Shown: positions 34,590-43,363 of the stretch, piece by piece
How the letters are laid out: the number at the start of each line of letters is the position of its first letter
Numbering within the stretch: position 1 is the stretch's first letter
Assembly (NCBI GenBank): GCA_002412885.1
Contig: DHVX01000090.1
Coordinates: forward strand, 76,354 to 140,353
Source: Bacteroidales bacterium UBA5197
Lineage (GTDB): Bacteria > Bacteroidota > Bacteroidia > Bacteroidales > Lentimicrobiaceae
Reading direction: 5' to 3'
DNA: 64,000 bases
The notes under the pieces: generated by a model
What the model was told of the DNA's origin: nothing
What the model saw: only the letters and a program-made list of their open reading frames with translations
Database searches by the model: none
Program-made: the position numbers and the translations under genes

Positions 34590-36938
34590 ATGAGCAACTC
34601 CGGACAAGTGCAGAAGACATTGATTCTTCTGTTTACCACACTTCTTTTCAGCAGTTATGGCTTTTCACAAACCAGCGATACCATTACCAACTGGGATGGG
34701 ATTACTGAAAACTGGGTGGTTTGGGCAGGTTCACACGAAGTGGTTTCAAATCCATCTCCTGATGCAATAAATTCTTCAGGACACTGCATGAAAGTTGTCA
34801 CCTCTTCTGAACCCTATGACCTGATGCTTCTGGATATGAGTGAAGCAGCAAATTTCAATAGTTTTCCCCGTTACAATATTTCGGTTTTAGCTCCGCTTTC
34901 AGGCGGAAATGTAGTATTGAAGTTCGAAAATAGCGACAATACTTCATCAAAGGAACTGCTTCTCACCCCCACACCCGGGCAATGGTGCAGACTTGAATAC
35001 AATTTTGCTGGACTGGCGTTTGAGAATTATACCCGCATGGTTATTTTTCCTGACATTACCGGAACCGTTGCCGGAAACGAATGGTTCATTGATGATATTG
35101 TAAAGCTTGAAGCTGAGCCACTTCAGTTTTCATCAAACCTGCCCATTGTTGTTATTGATACCTATGGAGTTACCATTGTGGATGAACCTAAAATTCCCGG
35201 ATTTATGGGTGTGATCGACAACGGACCCGGTGCAACAAATACCTATGGCGATCCGTTTAACAATTATAACGGGCACATCGCCATCGAATTGCGTGGCCAA
35301 TCCTCTCAGATGTTTCCCAAGAAATCTTATGCCTTAGAAACCCGGACTGCCTCGGGAGATAACCTGAATGTTTCTCTTATGGGTATGCCTTCGGAAAACG
35401 ATTGGGTACTTTACGCGCCATATACAGATAAATCGATGCTTCGAAATGCGGTAACTTTTGATCTCGGAAGAAAAATGAGTACCTATTGCTCACGCACCCG
35501 CTACTGTGAAGTGGTTGTAAACAACGATTACAAAGGCATTTATATGCTGATGGAAAGGATAAAGCGTGACAAAAACCGTGTGGATATAGCAACCCTTGAT
35601 CCCCACGAAATAACCGGAGAAAACCTCACCGGAGGTTACATTCTTAGGGTGGATAAAATGGATCCTGATTTTTCGTATGCCACCGATGGATGGCTTTCAA
35701 CGGTATCTCCATCATATCCGGTTGCCGAACGCTCCACTTTCCAGTATTTCTATCCCAAAGCAAAAGATATTGTCCCGCAGCAAAGAGAATACATTAAAAA
35801 TTGCGTTACTGCAGCTGAACAGGCACTTACTTCAGCGAATTTTAAAGATGCATTGAGTGGATATAAGCATTATATGGATGTTCCTTCATTCATCGATTTT
35901 ATGCTGCTGAGCGAAATATCCAAAGAGGTTGATAAGTATAAATTCAGCACCTACTTTTACAAAGAAAAAAACAGTGATGGTGGTAAACTTTTTGCTGGTC
36001 CTGCATGGGATTTTAACCTGGGTTATGGCAATGTTAATTACTGGCCGGCCGGGTTAAATACTTCCGGATGGTTATATTCATTAGTTACCTCGGGCAATCC
36101 AAGCATGATGTACTGGTGGAAAAGGCTGATGGAAGATGATTATTTCAGGGATCTGGCAAAATCAAGGTGGATCGATCTCCGGCAAACGCATTTTACCGAT
36201 GCTTACATTCAGCAAATGGTTGATTCATTGCAACTTGAAATTGCGGATGCCCGGGTACGTAATTTTGAGCGCTGGCCGATTCTGGGTCAGTACATCTGGC
36301 CAAACCATGATTGGGAAAACAATACCTATGAGGATGAAGTCGAATATTTCACTGATTTTTTGTTCACCCGCCTCACATGGATGGACAACAACATGCCGGG
36401 CAACGAACTGAATCCTTGGGTTGGAATTGCAGCCAGTGCCAATAAAATTAATCTGACCCTTTACGGCGACTATTTCAGAAGGCCAAAACTTGAGAAAACC
36501 CAGTTTCAACTCAACAACGGACCAGGTTACCTAACCATTCAGGAAGTGGAATATATCGGTCCCGCTTCCTGTGTTCTGACACTTACTTCTGATGCTTCAG
36601 CACATGGAAACCTTACGGTAACTGTTTCAGGGAGCGCCATCAACTTCATGAAAGACATAGAAAGCAACAGAATTTCATCTATGGGAATCAACGACGTGGG
36701 GGAAGGGCAGTCATTTCGTATCTATGAATCAGGCGGAATGCTTTTTATTGCCCGGGATGTCATCTCAGGGCCGGCAACTGCTTCGGTAGTTGGTATTTCC
36801 GGACAAATATCAGGCACCTTCAAACTTGAAAATAACACCGAATCCATTATCCCGCACAATCTGGCCCCCGGAGTTTATGTGATGGTTATCACCACCAAAA
36901 CTTCAAGGGTGGCGAAGCGGTTTGTGGTGATGGGGTGA
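34590..36938 (+). CDS. CotH kinase-family secreted protein with T9SS sorting domain
   Basis: The 782-residue protein has a signal peptide (to ~27, ending YGFSQ). A carbohydrate-binding-like region (~35-175) comes first. The CotH domain (~240-520) shows ELRGQSSQMFPKKSYALE, YKGIYMLMERIKRDKNRVDIA and GPAWDFNLGYGN, the motifs of atypical protein kinases first described in Bacillus spore coats. The C-terminal ~85 residues form a T9SS domain (LAPGVYVMVITTKTSRVAKRFVVMG). It is probably a surface or secreted protein. Its final 29 bp recur, imperfectly, 1.35 kb downstream (38285-38313). Confidence 0.9.
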   Translation: MSNSGQVQKTLILLFTTLLFSSYGFSQTSDTITNWDGITENWVVWAGSHEVVSNPSPDAINSSGHCMKVVTSSEPYDLMLLDMSEAANFNSFPRYNISVLAPLSGGNVVLKFENSDNTSSKELLLTPTPGQWCRLEYNFAGLAFENYTRMVIFPDITGTVAGNEWFIDDIVKLEAEPLQFSSNLPIVVIDTYGVTIVDEPKIPGFMGVIDNGPGATNTYGDPFNNYNGHIAIELRGQSSQMFPKKSYALETRTASGDNLNVSLMGMPSENDWVLYAPYTDKSMLRNAVTFDLGRKMSTYCSRTRYCEVVVNNDYKGIYMLMERIKRDKNRVDIATLDPHEITGENLTGGYILRVDKMDPDFSYATDGWLSTVSPSYPVAERSTFQYFYPKAKDIVPQQREYIKNCVTAAEQALTSANFKDALSGYKHYMDVPSFIDFMLLSEISKEVDKYKFSTYFYKEKNSDGGKLFAGPAWDFNLGYGNVNYWPAGLNTSGWLYSLVTSGNPSMMYWWKRLMEDDYFRDLAKSRWIDLRQTHFTDAYIQQMVDSLQLEIADARVRNFERWPILGQYIWPNHDWENNTYEDEVEYFTDFLFTRLTWMDNNMPGNELNPWVGIAASANKINLTLYGDYFRRPKLEKTQFQLNNGPGYLTIQEVEYIGPASCVLTLTSDASAHGNLTVTVSGSAINFMKDIESNRISSMGINDVGEGQSFRIYESGGMLFIARDVISGPATASVVGISGQISGTFKLENNTESIIPHNLAPGVYVMVITTKTSRVAKRFVVMG

Positions 36939-37058
36939 TGGAAAAGTTTACGGCCACACAAAAATTGGAATGCTTTAGAATTAAACTATATGTTGAAGGA
37001 AGTAAACTGTTTAGAATTTGGAATAGTTGGAAACAATTCAGTAATTCACTCAAAAAAA

Positions 37059-37886
37059 ATGTATATGAAAAATGAAATAGCCATTTTTGAAAACAAACAA
37101 GTAAGGAGACATTACGATGAAACCGCTGAGGTCTGGTATTTTTCAGTAGTGGATGTAATTGCCGCATTGACAGATTCTGTAAATGCAACTGATTATTTGA
37201 AAAAATTGAGAAAACGCGATGTTGAACTCGGATCCTACATAGGGACAAATTGTCCCCAGGTAGAAATGCTTACCAATGGAAAGAAGCGTAAAATATTGGC
37301 TGGTAATGTAAAGGATATTTTTAGAATTATTCAATCCATTCCTTCTCCAAAGGCTGAACCTTTCAAACAGTGGTTGGCAAAGATAGGATATGAGCGAATT
37401 CAGGAAATCAACGATCCTTCCATGAGCATGGACAGAGCCAGAGAAAACTGGCAAAAAATGGGTCGCAGCGAAAAATGGATTCAGCAAAGGATGACCGGGC
37501 AGGAAACCCGAAATAAATTAACCGATTATTGGCAGGAAGCTGGAATTAAAAAACAAGATGAATTTGCCATGCTCACCAATATTATACATCAGGAATGGAC
37601 TGGATTAACAGTTAAAAAGCACAAGGATTTGAAAGGGCTGAAAACCCAGAATCTACAGGATCTCATGAGTGAAGCTGAATTGATATTTACTGCTTTGGCG
37701 GAACTTTCCACACGGCAAATAGCAGAAACAGAGGAGGCAAAGGGACTGCAAGAAAACGCCAAAGCAAGTAAAAAAGGAGGTACTGTTGCTAAAAATGCAC
37801 GAAAAGAATTGGAATCAAAAACAGGCAAGAGTGTGATAACAGGAGAAAACTTTTTGCCTCCAGCAAAAGACGATAAGCACTCCTAG
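37059..37886 (+). CDS. Bro-N domain / DinD-like protein
   Basis: The protein has ~275 residues from the ATG at 37059 (another ATG at 37065). The N-terminal ~110 residues form a Bro-N domain, as in phage antirepressors (VRRHYDETAEVWYFSVVDVIAALTDS...KKLRKRD; KILAGNVKDIFRIIQSIPSPKAEPFKQWLA). The rest resembles E. coli DinD, the RecA-inhibiting SOS protein. Compare DEFAMLTNIIH, KDLKGLKTQNLQDLM, ELIFTALAELSTRQIAE, GGTVAKNARKELESKTGK and LPP with the equivalent DinD stretch, recalled from memory. It ends 2 bp before a HigA-type antitoxin gene, so the two are co-transcribed. No phage genes lie nearby. Confidence 0.8.
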   Translation: MYMKNEIAIFENKQVRRHYDETAEVWYFSVVDVIAALTDSVNATDYLKKLRKRDVELGSYIGTNCPQVEMLTNGKKRKILAGNVKDIFRIIQSIPSPKAEPFKQWLAKIGYERIQEINDPSMSMDRARENWQKMGRSEKWIQQRMTGQETRNKLTDYWQEAGIKKQDEFAMLTNIIHQEWTGLTVKKHKDLKGLKTQNLQDLMSEAELIFTALAELSTRQIAETEEAKGLQENAKASKKGGTVAKNARKELESKTGKSVITGENFLPPAKDDKHS

Positions 37887-37888
37887 CC

Positions 37889-38257
37889 ATGGAAATAAAA
37901 CCAATAAAGTCGGAAACTGACTATACCCAGGCATTAAAAAGACTTGAAACCATTTTTAGTGCAGAAATCGGAACTACAGAAAGCGATGAAGCTGATGTGC
38001 TTGGACTCTTGATTGATGATTATGAAAAAAAGCATTATCCAATTGAAGCTCCGGATCCGATTGATGCAATTAAAATAAGAATGGAAGAATTGCAGCTTAA
38101 ACAAATTGATCTGGTGTATGAAATGGGAGGAAAGAGTCATGTTTCGGAAATATTAAACCGAAAAAGAAAACTGACAGTTGACATGATCCGAAAATTGACT
38201 GCCAGATTAAGCCTTTCACCGGAATTATTAATTTCTGAATATCAACTGACAAGATAA
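37889..38257 (+). CDS. HigA-type antitoxin / XRE helix-turn-helix protein
   Basis: The 122-residue protein has an N-terminal helical half (MEIKPIKSETDYTQALKRLETIF.AEIGTTESDEADVLGLLIDDYEKKHYPIEAPDPIDAIKIRMEE) and a C-terminal XRE HTH (~55-115: LKQIDLVYEMGGKSHVSEILNRKRKLTVDMIRKLTARL). This is the layout of the long HigA antitoxins whose usual partner is the HigB/RelE-type RNase. No higB-like gene is found on either side. Instead it follows the Bro-N/DinD-like gene with a 2-bp gap. It is probably a DNA-binding autoregulator. Confidence 0.88.
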   Translation: MEIKPIKSETDYTQALKRLETIFSAEIGTTESDEADVLGLLIDDYEKKHYPIEAPDPIDAIKIRMEELQLKQIDLVYEMGGKSHVSEILNRKRKLTVDMIRKLTARLSLSPELLISEYQLTR

Positions 38258-38284
38258 AGTACAGTTGCAATAAGCCTGGTTTTT

Positions 38285-38313
38285 TGGCGAAGCAGTTTAT
38301 GGTGGTGGGGTGA
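38285..38313 (+). pseudogene. Relic of a T9SS protein tail (copy of the CotH gene end)
   Basis: These 29 bp match the last 29 bp of the CotH gene (36910-36938) at 26 positions. In the same frame they read LAKQFMVVG-stop against VAKRFVVMG-stop. No coding sequence leads into it, so it is the stranded 3' end of a T9SS-protein gene or a repeat left by recombination. The two copies flank the Bro-N/DinD-HigA pair. Confidence 0.6.
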
Positions 38314-38488
38314 AGAGTTGATTAAATTTTGTAGCACCTGGTCGTCGTAAACCTGGATCTTACGATTCCTTATTGAATAGAAAAGTGCTAAATTTGAGGC
38401 GCAATGGTTCATATGAAATTCAGAGGTTAAAATTAGTGCCTATGTGAATTGCCAACACATAGCAGCAAGTGTAAAAATTCAACCCCAT

Positions 38489-39163
38489 ATGATTCAAAAA
38501 TCAATCCTTTTATTCATTCTGTTTTTATCCGGAATGCTGCTTTTTGGGAATGCTTATTCCCCTGATTTTAAAATGAATCAGGAAATAGACATTGAGAAAG
38601 TTTTAAAAAATGCAAAGTTCCAAAAGGGGATTATTTATCAGAAAAATGATTCTATTGAATCAGACATTTTGATATTTAAGGGGAAATCCAGGAAGTATTC
38701 ATATCAATACTGTGTTGTAAAAAGCCCAGACGATTCAATTGTAATCTATTCGCCAAAGGAAATTGACGGTTATAAAGTTAACAATGAAAAGTACGTTAAA
38801 CATTTCTCAGAGGGGGAATCCTTTTTCATTCTGCTGAAAATATCAGGAAAGGTTGATTTATACTTCAGGGATGCAATCCCTTATGATTTAAGATTCTTAT
38901 ATTACTTAAAGCTTCCAAACCAAAAGGAATTGCTCGTTTTGAGTCCCAAAGACATTGGTGCAAGTATAGTGGACTCCAAAGATAGCCGGGCAGAGCCAAT
39001 GATGATTTATAAAACAAGTCAGGCCGACGATAAATTCAAGCAATTCGTTGAATTCTATTTTAGTGATTGCCAGGAAGTTATTCTTATGGTTAAATCAGGC
39101 TTTTTAACACTTAATGACATACCGGGTGTAGTCGAAGAATACAACAATTGTGGAAAGAAGTAG
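38489..39163 (+). CDS. Secreted protein of unknown function
   Basis: The protein has 224 residues from the ATG at 38489, which gives a good signal peptide (MIQKSILLFILFLSGMLLFGNAYS); a GTG at 38444 would put 15 residues ahead of it. The mature protein is rich in K, D, S and Y with alternating beta-like segments, two cysteines near the C terminus (DCQEV, NNCGKK) and no motif I recognise. A TAAATTTG -7 match lies at 38389-38396. It is a singleton in a stretch of accessory DNA between T9SS-tail relics. Confidence 0.7.
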   Translation: MIQKSILLFILFLSGMLLFGNAYSPDFKMNQEIDIEKVLKNAKFQKGIIYQKNDSIESDILIFKGKSRKYSYQYCVVKSPDDSIVIYSPKEIDGYKVNNEKYVKHFSEGESFFILLKISGKVDLYFRDAIPYDLRFLYYLKLPNQKELLVLSPKDIGASIVDSKDSRAEPMMIYKTSQADDKFKQFVEFYFSDCQEVILMVKSGFLTLNDIPGVVEEYNNCGKK

Positions 39164-39173
39164 GCGCTGCTAA

Positions 39174-39348
39174 CCAGAAATTCAGGATTATGAGCAGTGC
39201 GCATTATACGGCGTGTATTTCATGAAGACTCTCCTCCATAGCGGGCAGATCAAATAGCGGGCGCTTGCCGGGACTATTATCTTAACAACTGACTTTTGCA
39301 AGCCATAAGACATCAAGCGTAGCAAAGCGATTATTTGTGGAACAGTAA
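39174..39348 (+). pseudogene. Decayed T9SS C-terminal tails (two in tandem)
   Basis: Just after the previous gene, one frame reads ..ALYGVYFMKTLLHSGQIK-stop (stop at 39255), the look of a T9SS tail (GVYFMK...). It continues as RALAGTIILTT and then, after a +1 shift near 39291, FASHKTSSVAKRLFVEQ-stop (stop at 39346). The last part closely resembles the CotH tail (TKTSRVAKRFVVMG). There is no intact gene around them, so these are relics of secreted-protein genes. Confidence 0.5.
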
Positions 39349-39473
39349 TGCACTGATTCGATCATCATCTCAAACCATTCGCGATACAGCGGATTTCATT
39401 GGATTGTGGAAGACTTCTGAAAAGTATCCTGACAGATATTTATCCATATGCCGTTCAACATCAAATTTTTGTG

Positions 39474-39481
39474 TAAATTTG
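39474..39481 (+). promoter_or_regulatory. -7 promoter element of the riboflavin operon
   Basis: TAAATTTG is an exact TAnnTTTG match ending 10 bp before the riboswitch, so the transcript would begin right at the aptamer. No TTG is seen at -33. Confidence 0.55.
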
Positions 39482-39490
39482 CAGTGAATT

Positions 39491-39630
39491 TCTTCGGGGC
39501 AGGGTGAGTCAGTTATTAAAACAGGCAATTCCCGACCGGCGGTAAAAGTCCGCGACTCTCGACAACTTGTTTGATGAGACTGATCAGGTGAAATTCCTGA
39601 ACCGACAGTATAGTCTGGATAGTAGAAGAA
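39491..39630 (+). promoter_or_regulatory. FMN riboswitch (RFN element)
   Basis: The conserved aptamer blocks are all present in order: TCTTCGGGGCAGGGTGA (39491), GACCGGCGGTAAAAGTCCGCGA (39534 on), GTGAAATTCCTGAACCGACA, and TAGTCTGGATAGTAGAAGAA to 39630. FMN binding should shut off the downstream ribD-ribE-ribBA-ribH operon. The ~70 nt between aptamer and ribD hold a small AGGCA/TGCCT hairpin and GGAGG at 39676-39680. A CCTC at 39647-39650 could pair with GAGG, so translational control by hiding the ribosome-binding site is possible. Confidence 0.95.
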
Positions 39631-39699
39631 ATTAAAGGCAATGATGCCTCATTTTCGTATGCTATTCGGTGCCCCGGAGGATAACTTATTGTGGTTATT

Positions 39700-40806
39700 A
39701 TGCAAAATAATGAGGACATCAGATTCATGCGCAGGGCAATTCAATTGTCGCTTGATGGCTATGGTCATGTAAATCCCAATCCACTTGTAGGTGCTGTTCT
39801 CGTAAAAGACGGAAAAATCATTGGTGAAGGGTATCATGAAAAATACGGAGGCCATCATGCTGAGGTCAATGCCTTTAATCATGCCACTGCAGGCTCAAAA
39901 GGAGCTACGCTGTATGTGACGCTTGAGCCTTGCAACCATTATGGGAAAACACCTCCCTGTACCGAGAGAATTATCCAGGAGGGTGTTTCGCGTGTTGTAG
40001 TTGGCATGACCGACCCCAATCCACTCGTAAATAAAAAAGGAATCAACCGTCTTATCCAGGCAGGTATTCCAACTGAATTTGGTGTTCTCGAAGATGAGAT
40101 CAGGAAAATCAATGAGGTTTTCTGCAAGTTTATACAACATTCCAAACCTTTTTGCGCACTTAAAACAGCCATGACTCTGGATGGAAAATCAGCCAGTTAT
40201 TCGGGGAGCTCAAGGTGGATAACCAATACTGCATCAAGGGATTTTGTGCATGAACTACGGCACAGATACGCTGCCATCATGGTAGGCGTAAACACCATCA
40301 TCACCGATAACCCTCAGCTTACCGACAGGTCACAACATCCCGAAAAGAGCAATCCGCTGCGTGTGGTTGTTGATACCAATGGACGACTGCCATTGAACGC
40401 CAGTATTCTGGATGTGAATGAGGCAAAAACCCTCATTGCCACTACCAGCAGAATGCCATCAGAGGTGAGAAAAATATTGAAACATAAAGGAGTTGAAATC
40501 ATGATTTGCCCTGAATCCGATGGTAGAGTGGACCTGAATTATCTCGTTCGTAAACTAGCCGAAAACGGAATCGACAGCCTGTTGCTGGAAGGAGGCAGTG
40601 ATCTCAATTTTTCGGCTTTACAGGCCGGTATTATCGACAAGGTTTACACTTTTATTTCACCTAAATTTATCGGCGGCAAATCGGCTTTTACACCTATTGG
40701 CGGTCAGGGTATGGAAAACATGGAAGACGCCGCTGCATTGCGCATTGCGCAGGTTATGCGTTTTGATGATGATATCATGGTTGAGGCATACCTAAAAACG
40801 AACTGA
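39700..40806 (+). CDS. ribD: Bifunctional deaminase/reductase RibD
   Basis: The protein has ~368 residues. The N-terminal deaminase domain carries the zinc site HHAEVNAF and PCNHYGKTPPC (~45-90). The C-terminal reductase domain (~150-365) has MTLDGKSA, STRWITN-like SSRWITNT and LLLEGGSDL. It does two successive steps from the GTP cyclohydrolase II product toward the ribitylamino-uracil. The start is uncertain: ATG at 39700 lies 19 nt after GGAGG, whereas an in-frame GTG at 39691 lies 10 nt after it, a better spacing. Confidence 0.95.
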   Translation: MQNNEDIRFMRRAIQLSLDGYGHVNPNPLVGAVLVKDGKIIGEGYHEKYGGHHAEVNAFNHATAGSKGATLYVTLEPCNHYGKTPPCTERIIQEGVSRVVVGMTDPNPLVNKKGINRLIQAGIPTEFGVLEDEIRKINEVFCKFIQHSKPFCALKTAMTLDGKSASYSGSSRWITNTASRDFVHELRHRYAAIMVGVNTIITDNPQLTDRSQHPEKSNPLRVVVDTNGRLPLNASILDVNEAKTLIATTSRMPSEVRKILKHKGVEIMICPESDGRVDLNYLVRKLAENGIDSLLLEGGSDLNFSALQAGIIDKVYTFISPKFIGGKSAFTPIGGQGMENMEDAAALRIAQVMRFDDDIMVEAYLKTN

Positions 40807-40807
40807 C

Positions 40808-41458
40808 ATGTTTACAGGAATAATTGAAGAAACCGGAAAATTAGAAGCAGTACGTTGGGGCAGCAAATCGGCAAGCTTGAAAATAAGTGCTCATAAAGTT
40901 TTGGCTGAGTTGAAGCCGGGCGACAGCATCAGCACCAATGGAGCTTGTTTAACAGTTACTGCCTTCGGGAATACAGCTTTTGAGGTAGATGTGATGGCCG
41001 AAACCATGCGCAGCACAAACCTTGGTATGCTCAAACCGGGTGAAGAAATTAATCTGGAAAGGGCGATGCAACTCAACGACAGGCTTGGCGGACACATGGT
41101 AAGTGGCCATATTGATGGCGTTGGAAAAATTATTTCTTTCCGAAAGGAAGACATCGCAACCTGGATCGACATTCAGGCCCCGGAACAGATCAACGATTAC
41201 ATCATTAACAAAGGTTCTGTAGCCATTGATGGCGTTAGCCTGACTGTTTCGGGACTCCATGAAACAGGCTTCAGCGTTTCCATTATTCCATTTACAGGAT
41301 ACAAAACTACCTTGCTAAGCAAAAAGCCGGGTGATACAGTTAATATTGAATGTGACCTGGTGGCCAAATACATCAAAAAATTCATCAGCCCAACTGCCGC
41401 AAAACAAAACAAAAAACTGGACAATAATTTTTTAAAAGAACATGGATTTTTAGATTAA
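40808..41458 (+). CDS. ribE: Riboflavin synthase, alpha chain
   Basis: The 216-residue enzyme converts two 6,7-dimethyl-8-ribityllumazine molecules to riboflavin. It shows the twin lumazine-binding repeats (MFTGIIEETGKL at 1 and HMVSGHIDGVGKI at ~97) and SISTNGACLTV / GSVAIDGVSLTV in matched positions. It starts 1 bp after ribD and ends 3 bp before ribBA. The last ~20 residues are a lysine- and asparagine-rich tail beyond the usual end. Confidence 0.95.
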   Translation: MFTGIIEETGKLEAVRWGSKSASLKISAHKVLAELKPGDSISTNGACLTVTAFGNTAFEVDVMAETMRSTNLGMLKPGEEINLERAMQLNDRLGGHMVSGHIDGVGKIISFRKEDIATWIDIQAPEQINDYIINKGSVAIDGVSLTVSGLHETGFSVSIIPFTGYKTTLLSKKPGDTVNIECDLVAKYIKKFISPTAAKQNKKLDNNFLKEHGFLD

Positions 41459-41461
41459 ACG

Positions 41462-42697
41462 ATGGACAATTTCAATACAATTGAAGAGGCGCTGGAAGAC
41501 CTCAGAAACGGCAAAATGGTTGTTGTTGTGGACGACAAAAGGCGTGAAAATGAAGGAGACCTGATAATGGCCGCAGAAATGGTGAGTCCTCAGGCCATTA
41601 ATTTCATGGCAAAGCATGGTGGTGGGCTCATTTGTTTACCCATTATCAAGCAAAGGCTAAAGGAATTATCAATTGGCATGATGGTAACAGAGAACACTGA
41701 TACCCACAAAACTGCTTTCACTGTTTCTGTTGATGCTGTTGAAACCAAAACTGGCATTTCGGCTCAGGAGAGGGCGTTTACGATCAAAAAAATTATTGAC
41801 CCAAATGCAAAAGCAAGTGATTTTAACAAGCCGGGTCATATTTTTCCACTCGAATACAAAGAAGGTGGCGTGCTTGTCAGGGCAGGCCATACAGAGGCTG
41901 CTGTTGACCTGGCAAGGCTTGCCGGATTTTACCCTGCAGGAGTCATTTGCGAAATTATGAACGAAAATGGCTCCATGGCCCGCGTTCCTGAGTTGAAAAC
42001 CTATGTGAAGAAACACAATTTAAAGCTCATTACCATTGCCGATCTGATAACTTACCGGCGACGCCATGAGAAATTGGTGGAGCGGGTATCAGAAGTGAAG
42101 TTACCCACCATTTATGGCGAATTCAAAGCCATAGGGTATCGCGATATCATTACAAAGGAAGAGCATATCGCACTTGTTATGGGCGATATTAGCGGAGATG
42201 AACCTGTTTTGGTGCGTGTTCATTCTGAGTGCTTAACTGGTGATGTTTTTGGTTCGCAGCGTTGCGACTGTGGTGAGCAGCTTGCAGAAGCCTTGCGCCG
42301 GATTGCCAAACAAGGCAGGGGAATATTATTGTATATGCGTCAGGAAGGACGTGGCATAGGCTTGCTGAATAAGCTGAAGGCCTATCACCTGCAAGATGGT
42401 GGCATGGATACAGTGCAAGCCAATGAAGCATTGGGGTTCCCATCAGATATGCGCGACTATGGCATTGGGGCAGAAATACTTGCCGATATCGGGGCCCGCG
42501 AATTGAAGCTCATGACCAACAATCCCCGAAAATTATCCGGTATTTACGGTTTTGGGCTTAAAGTGGTAGAACGCATACCTCTTGAGATTGATCAAACCAA
42601 AGAAAACCAGTTTTACCTGTCAACAAAGCAGACAAAAATGGGACACATGTTGAACATTCACAATTATAATAACTCTCACGAATATGAAAATAATTGA
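41462..42697 (+). CDS. ribBA: Bifunctional 3,4-dihydroxy-2-butanone 4-phosphate synthase / GTP cyclohydrolase II
   Basis: This 411-residue fusion supplies both branches of riboflavin synthesis. The RibB half (~1-200) has DDKRRENEGDLIMAAE and RAGHTEAAVDLARLAG. The RibA half (~210-395) has HSECLTGDVFGSQRCDCGEQL (zinc cysteines), RQEGRGIGLLNKLKAY and LMTNNPRKL. All key residues of both halves that I can name are present. It overlaps ribH by 14 bp. Confidence 0.96.
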   Translation: MDNFNTIEEALEDLRNGKMVVVVDDKRRENEGDLIMAAEMVSPQAINFMAKHGGGLICLPIIKQRLKELSIGMMVTENTDTHKTAFTVSVDAVETKTGISAQERAFTIKKIIDPNAKASDFNKPGHIFPLEYKEGGVLVRAGHTEAAVDLARLAGFYPAGVICEIMNENGSMARVPELKTYVKKHNLKLITIADLITYRRRHEKLVERVSEVKLPTIYGEFKAIGYRDIITKEEHIALVMGDISGDEPVLVRVHSECLTGDVFGSQRCDCGEQLAEALRRIAKQGRGILLYMRQEGRGIGLLNKLKAYHLQDGGMDTVQANEALGFPSDMRDYGIGAEILADIGARELKLMTNNPRKLSGIYGFGLKVVERIPLEIDQTKENQFYLSTKQTKMGHMLNIHNYNNSHEYENN

Positions 42698-43145
42698 AGG
42701 TAAACTAAACGCAAAAGGACTAAAATTTGGAATCGTTGTAGGACGTTTCAATGAATTTATAAGTTCCAAACTTCTTGGTGGGGCCATTGATGCACTAAAA
42801 CGTCACGATGCCAGTGATACTGATATCGAAGTGGCTTGGGCGCCAGGATCATATGAGATTCCTTTTGTCGCAAAAAAAATGGCAAAAAGTGGAAAGTATG
42901 ATGCCATTATCTGCCTTGGCGCAGTAATAAGGGGGGCAACTCCTCATTTTGATGTTGTTGCCAATGAAGTGGCTAAAGGAGTTGCCATGGTTGGTCTTGA
43001 AACTGAAATCCCGGTTATATTTGGTGTGCTCACCACCGACAGTATAGAACAAGCCATCGAAAGGGCCGGCACCAAATCAGGTAATAAAGGCTTTGATGCT
43101 GCTATGGCTGCCATTGAAATGGCAAACCTGATGAAGGCTTTCTGA
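42684..43145 (+). CDS. ribH: 6,7-dimethyl-8-ribityllumazine synthase
   Basis: The 153-residue protein forms the lumazine ring from the products of RibBA and RibD. Family marks are GIVVGRFNEFISSKLLGGAIDAL, WAPGSYEIPFVAKKM, ICLGAVIRGATPHFDVVANE (catalytic His) and PVIFGVLTTDSIEQAIERAGTKSGNKGFDAA. The short length fits the shell-forming family. Last gene of the FMN-controlled operon. Confidence 0.96.
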   Translation: MKIIEGKLNAKGLKFGIVVGRFNEFISSKLLGGAIDALKRHDASDTDIEVAWAPGSYEIPFVAKKMAKSGKYDAIICLGAVIRGATPHFDVVANEVAKGVAMVGLETEIPVIFGVLTTDSIEQAIERAGTKSGNKGFDAAMAAIEMANLMKAF

Positions 43146-43363
43146 TAAGTTTTCTTTTTTGCAAAAGCTTTGGTTTGTTGATTGGCCGGAGAATCGCAGG
43201 ATATCAGTTTTCTTTTTTAATAACTGATAAGCCGGCGGTATTCATGCATAATAGTGCGGACCAATACGTCATAAATTTCGAGGAGTCCCTGAATATTGCA
43301 TAAAATCAGGACGATCCGGAGCGTTGCGGCTATTGTAAGAATCAAAAACATATAGAAAAGTAC

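Noticed and set aside
36990..37058. N-terminal extension of the Bro-N protein (start at 36990)
   Set aside because: The 23 extra residues do not resemble a Bro-N start, and ATGs at 37059/37065 directly precede the conserved region.
36939..38488. HigB/RelE toxin gene next to the HigA gene
   Set aside because: No small RelE-like frame exists on either strand near the HigA gene; the only neighbour is the Bro-N/DinD-like gene.
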